This document shows positions 60,052-64,000 of a DNA stretch of 64,000 nucleotides, in pieces. The notes beneath the pieces were generated by a model. That model saw only the letters and a list, made by a program, of their open reading frames with translations, had not been told where the DNA came from and ran no database searches. The DNA is taken from contig OX485804.1 in the NCBI GenBank assembly GCA_950295325.1, positions 48,484,001 to 48,548,000 on the forward strand, in the 5' to 3' direction. Within the stretch, counting starts at the first letter, position 1; each line of letters begins with the position of its first letter. The stretch is from Polytrichum commune. Taxonomy: Eukaryota; Streptophyta; Polytrichopsida; Polytrichales; Polytrichaceae. Both the position numbers and the translations under genes were made by a program.

Positions 60052-60244
60052 TAGCAATCTACAGTAGTGATGATGATGGACTTACTCAAATTGATGATCT
60101 GTAAGATTCTGAGATACAAGCCATCCACTTTGAAGTCTTTACCCAGGGAAATCTATGTTTCATGTTCAGGTTTGATATGTTGACTAATTATAGAAGGAAA
60201 TAGAACAATGACCTATACCTAAGTTCTAATTATTACATTTCTGC

Positions 60245-60560
60245 AGTTACAATTATCAGTTGGAATGGAGCAAAACAGTCATGTGGCGAACAACCTACTG
60301 AGTGTCTATATCAGATAGAGAGATTGCAGGATGTGTCTGATGAACTTGTGAGGAATGATGTTTTTAGTTGGACCATCATGAGTGGAGTTTGTTCTCAGCA
60401 CACTCGTGCTACAGATGCAATGAAAGCTTTCACTCAAATTTGCCAAGGTGTGCAGCCAAGGAGAATTTCTTACTTGAGGACCCTGAATTGCACATGCATA
60501 GATCAGATATAGTGGCTTCGAATCAGATGGGCGTGAAAGTACTGTGCTCCATATATGTAC
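60245..60560 (+). pseudogene. PPR protein gene fragment, frameshifted
   Basis: Two frames together read as a plant PPR array: VGMEQNSHVANNLLSVYIR, then after a frameshift near 60318 RLQDVSDELVRNDVFSWTIM, continuing SGVCSQHTRATDAMKAFTQI and GVQPRRISYL. The FSWTIM-G and A-F-Q-GVQP-ISY pattern is typical of P and L type PPR motifs of RNA-editing or RNA-processing factors. Only about three motifs remain and stops surround them. The fragment sits between two opposed MITE A copies. Confidence 0.75.
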
Positions 60561-60670
60561 ACAATGTGTAAGAGCAAAAAAGTAGGCAATGTTATTTCCT
60601 AGAACATGATGAGGTAGATTGATTGAAAAATCGAAGGATGAATGCTTTATTCCTGACGAGTACAAAGAGC

Positions 60671-61016
60671 CACAATACATATGATATTTAGTGTCACTAA
60701 TTCTATTCGTCTTGCTCAAAACCAATTAGTGTTAGCAACAGTAGATGTTAACCCAACACTATTTGTCATTGCTTGTAAATTTTTGGGGGGATTTTAGATT
60801 TACAGTGTTGCAATTACGGTCACTTACCAACTGATATTTCATCCAAATTTCAATAAACTATGACAACATTTCATCGCAAGTTGCTGACAAGAGAAGGTAG
60901 GGTATTGGCCGTCCATCATCCATGACAATAGTTGTTCAGTTATTCATAAGAAGTGTCATCCGAAAAGTTACCATAGTGACATAAAATACCATATGATACT
61001 AAATATCACATTAGTG
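60671..61016 (-). mobile_element. MITE A copy 4
   Basis: Inverse orientation to copies 1-3, with 'cttgctcaaaaccaattagt', 'atgttaacccaacact', 'caagttgctgacaagagaag' and a right end TTAGTG followed by TA. The left tip is degenerate (CACAATACATATGATATTTAG). Confidence 0.75.
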
Positions 61017-61018
61017 TA

Positions 61019-62234
61019 GTACCTTGTCACATGGTTTCGTGTATTCATGACTCTCCCCACTCTACACTTCCTCTTAAGAGATCCTCTTGGGGCAACAACC
61101 TGATATGTCAATAGTTCAACACAAATCCACATCAGCACTGCACATCCCAAACATGACAAATTGGATAAAGTTCTACGAGGAAGTTCTTTTATTGCTGGCA
61201 TGGCACATCAGCGCACAGATGTGGCCTTAAATATAGCATTATCATGGTGAAACACGACCCCAATACCCCCAAGCATTGGTGCACATTATGCACATTGGTG
61301 CATAAGATAGTTATAGAATCATAAAAAGAGCAGTTGATGAACTTTAGCTATTCTAGAGAGTATTCATTAAAACTTTGAAGTGAGCTACTGGATACATTCT
61401 AGCTAAGAATTTCTGTGCAGTGGACTTGTTCTAGCACAAGAATCTCCAATGGTAAACATCCAGCAAAATCCAGGAACAACTAGTTCGCAGTTCCACAAAA
61501 CTGATTCAGCCTTCCCGGTATGCCAGAGCCTCTTCCACATCCACCATACTCTTCACCAAAGATTCTGGTTTGGCACCACAGATAGCACAGGTTGCAGTAA
61601 ATCACCCAAAGGAACCCTTGCAGAGCTTTTCGACTCCACCTGCACCCAGAAGCATTTGCACAAAGAAGGTCTTGAAAGGAACACCAATAGTACCAGTTGC
61701 AGGCACTCCTATAAGCTATTCATCCAACATTTGCTTTGACAGGAGTTGGAAGATGCACAGTTCACTAGCTCTGCCATCTGTAGATCAAATTCTCAGGTGT
61801 TGAATCAACAGTCCTAATGACTACTACAGAAAACTTCTAGAACCAGAAAGTGCAACCCTTTAAGGAAATATCTGACCTCCATGATGGGCTCCAGCGCCCT
61901 TGGCTGGCTTCATGTATCAATTGTAGCAGGATAGCACGCTGCACAGCACAAGTGCACTGCATTTGGCTTCTAGGATCTGACCCATCAATCGACTGTGCAA
62001 TGCCAACAGAATCCATGTAGCTTATCGCCGCGGCACATGCAATCCCCCAAGTCCTTTGACACCAAGTACGGGTTCACAAAGGACTGCTATCCCAAATCTT
62101 TCTTTCAATGTGCACATCAGCATCCACGTTTTTCCCTTGTAAAACCTGATTGTGCGGTGTTCGTATACACAATGACAAGCCAGAGAGACATCATAACTGT
62201 TGAGACTTTTCCACACACTCCACAACCCTCTTGG
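61019..62234. other. Region 3' of the helicase gene
   Basis: Part of this is probably the 3' UTR of the minus-strand helicase. On the plus strand 61500-61803 shows a Pro/Ser/Thr-rich frame (KKVLKGTPIVPVAGTPISYS) with a frame change near 61575. It looks like decayed coding sequence, but I do not recognise the family. Confidence 0.35.
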
Positions 62235-63998
62235 TCATTGATTGATCATAGACCTCGCCTTCTGTGCATTCTGTGACTCCTGGTAAGATCCGTACTTTTT
62301 TATTTTCCTTCGCAAGCTTCTCTTGCGGCTAAATGCGCCCTCAACAGGCAATGCAGCGGTCACAGCATCACGCATCGCACCCACAAGCTCCAAATTTGCG
62401 TCTGTGAAGAGGCTAGTCACCAATCCAGGTTGCCCTGCCCTGGCTGTCCGACCGATCCTATGTAGGAAATCAACTGCTGATGTTGCAAACTCTGCCTGAA
62501 TTATGTGTGTTATGTTTGGAATGTCGAGGCCTCGAGCTGCAGAGTCCGTGCAAATCAACAAGCCTCCCTCTTGCTCAAAGAGTTGCAAAGCCTCTGCACG
62601 CTCCTCGAAGCTCAAATCACGATGGTAGCGCATGCTCTTAAACCCTGCACGGTCGAGAACTCGCGCAATGGCATCTACACTCTCAATACTGTTTGCAAAG
62701 ACGAGCGTCCTTCCATTGACATCACCATCCTTTAGAGCTTCAATCAGGGCTGGTAACATCTCTTCCTGAGTAACCTCAAGCCACCGGTGCTCCAGGGTAG
62801 GGTTATGGCGATGGAGGTTGTTGCCATGAACCCAAGATGCAGCTGGGAACTTCTGCTTCAATACTGCTCCAGGTGAGCTCTTACCTGCTTGCGGAACAGT
62901 AGCAGCAACAAAGATATACTGCTTACTCCTCTTGTACTCCCTCTGCGATCGCAAGAAATCAGTCCTCCTCTGCATTGATGCGTTCAATCCACTCAAAGGT
63001 GCTACCCGTTGCTCAAAGAGAATAGAGTTGTTCGCTTCATCCACCAAAGTATCCTCTTCATCCACTTCTTTGTTCTCCTCAGGAACATCATCCTTCTCAG
63101 CTTCGGTCCATGCTCCAAGGCCACTCTCCAGCTTTACACTTTCCGCACTGGCCATCTGTAAGCTTCTGAACAACCGTTTCTCTTCCAATCTGAACAAGTC
63201 AATAAGCCTACCTACCTGTCGCACAAATCCACCTCCTAAGAGCATGTCAGCCTCATCCAGAACAACCACCTTAACCCCTCGCACAAACGCTGTTCGCCTG
63301 CGTCGACTGGCATCGTACGCATATAAATTATTCACCAACGCAGCGGGAGTTGCAATCATAAGATCCGGAGGATGGCTAGGCCATCCCTGGCCACCAGAAA
63401 TCACAACAACACGCAACATAGGAGCTCCATCCCTTGTCTGCAACGCATTAGCCATATCCGCCACCTGTTGACAGAGCAGCGCATTCGGACATAACACAAG
63501 GCCAAATACTTCCACCTTCCTCCCCAAACGCTCTCCAACCGCAACAGGTTTATCCTCGTCCTCAACCTTAACCCTATAATCAACATCCTCTGCCGATGGT
63601 TTGTAAAGCTTTTGAACAAGAGGAGTCAAATAAGCATGTGTCTTTCCGCTGCCGGTTTCTGCAGCCACAACCACATCTCCGGAAGCAAGAATTAAAGGAA
63701 TTGCTGCTGCCTGCACCAAGGAAGGTTGTGGAAGCTCAGCTCGAACCAACGCATCCGCAACCTCGGTGGAAACTCCCAGAGACTTCCACGTAACGCCTGA
63801 ATCCGCAAGAAAGGCGCCTGCCTCAGCTCTGATTACGGAGAAACTACGTCGTGTCGAAGTTGTTGCAATTTTGAGATTGAGCTGCTGCGGACGTAGGGTC
63901 CGCAAGCAAGCTGGAGACAGGGTTGGGGGGAATACTACCCGTAGAAGAAGACCTTGCTGCGGATGAAATTTGGTTAGAGCGCTGCATTGTAGCGCCAT
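62235..63998 (-). CDS. DEAD-box RNA helicase, RH22-like, plastid-targeted
   Basis: A single intronless frame of 587 residues starts at ATG 63998, two bases from the window end, so the promoter is not visible. Residues 1-57 are rich in Ser, Thr, Arg and Leu and poor in acidic residues, like a transit peptide. A Q-motif region (WKSLGVSTEVADAL...PSLVQAAAIPLIL) precedes motif I AETGSGKT (113-120). DEAD lies at 248-251, motif III is VAAT in place of SAT, motif IV is TLVFANS, motif V is TDSAARGLDIPN, and motif VI HRIGRTARAG is at 513-522. Length and the AETGSGKTHAYLTPLV block fit Arabidopsis RH22, which acts in plastid 50S ribosome biogenesis. An acidic insert (DDVPEENKEVDEEDTL) separates the two RecA domains. 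Appears functional. Confidence 0.93.
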   Translation of the reverse strand: MALQCSALTKFHPQQGLLLRVVFPPTLSPACLRTLRPQQLNLKIATTSTRRSFSVIRAEAGAFLADSGVTWKSLGVSTEVADALVRAELPQPSLVQAAAIPLILASGDVVVAAETGSGKTHAYLTPLVQKLYKPSAEDVDYRVKVEDEDKPVAVGERLGRKVEVFGLVLCPNALLCQQVADMANALQTRDGAPMLRVVVISGGQGWPSHPPDLMIATPAALVNNLYAYDASRRRRTAFVRGVKVVVLDEADMLLGGGFVRQVGRLIDLFRLEEKRLFRSLQMASAESVKLESGLGAWTEAEKDDVPEENKEVDEEDTLVDEANNSILFEQRVAPLSGLNASMQRRTDFLRSQREYKRSKQYIFVAATVPQAGKSSPGAVLKQKFPAASWVHGNNLHRHNPTLEHRWLEVTQEEMLPALIEALKDGDVNGRTLVFANSIESVDAIARVLDRAGFKSMRYHRDLSFEERAEALQLFEQEGGLLICTDSAARGLDIPNITHIIQAEFATSAVDFLHRIGRTARAGQPGLVTSLFTDANLELVGAMRDAVTAALPVEGAFSRKRSLRRKIKKYGSYQESQNAQKARSMINQ

Positions 63999-64000
63999 GG

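Noticed and set aside
62932-63471. Plus-strand frame of 179 codons
   Set aside because: It lies fully antisense to the helicase, whose motifs are complete on the minus strand.

Overview
The window is nuclear DNA of a land plant. Its genes have short plant-type GT-AG introns, the ribosomal protein gene carries telo-boxes, and most of the sequence is transposon-derived and AT-rich. A nuclear insertion of plastid DNA carries plastid rpl21 beside rpl32, trnP-GGG and trnL-UAG. Seed-plant plastomes have lost rpl21, so the host is most likely a seed-free plant. The gene order and the very AT-rich plastid sequence suggest a bryophyte, perhaps a liverwort, but this is inference.

Layout. 1-8.6 kb: no recognisable gene; repeats include a short TIR element family (MITE A), a foldback repeat and a SINE-like copy. 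8.7-10.4 kb: intact RPL28 (60S protein eL28). 11.8-15.4 kb: a dispersed repeat, then a decaying plastid insertion (psi-rpl21, psi-rpl32, trnP-GGG, trnL-UAG, psi-ndhD; ccsA missing) interrupted by a young 1.2 kb foldback element with an 8-bp target duplication. 18.3-24.5 kb: a five-exon cytochrome P450 on the minus strand that reads as a CYP711/MAX1-like enzyme, with three exact-length 75-bp in-frame tandem copies in exon 3. 27.7-40.1 kb: a nest of transposons. A Tc1/mariner-type transposase fragment is interrupted by a hAT-like element (28103-38629). That element carries a G-rich minisatellite, which is interrupted by a 9.3 kb CACTA transposon (28550-37862) with divergent TnpA-like and TNP2-like genes, and the CACTA is itself hit by a 105-bp retrotransposon 3' fragment. 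Each of the three insertions has a visible target-site duplication. 41.5-47.1 kb: an eight-exon TIC32-like short-chain dehydrogenase/reductase on the minus strand. 47.1-59.7 kb: repeats, a 2.1 kb 5'-truncated non-LTR retrotransposon with an RNase H domain and 14-bp target duplication, and a second TIR element family (MITE B). 59.7-61.0 kb: two opposed MITE A copies around a PPR pseudogene fragment. 62.2-64.0 kb: an intronless, plastid-targeted DEAD-box helicase resembling RH22.

The host genes (RPL28, the P450, the SDR and the helicase) are unrelated housekeeping or metabolic genes separated by repeats, and no cluster or pathway is apparent. The remarkable content is the mobile DNA and the repeat expansion inside the P450. 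No base-exact similarity search was possible, so family names rest on motif and exon-by-exon reading.
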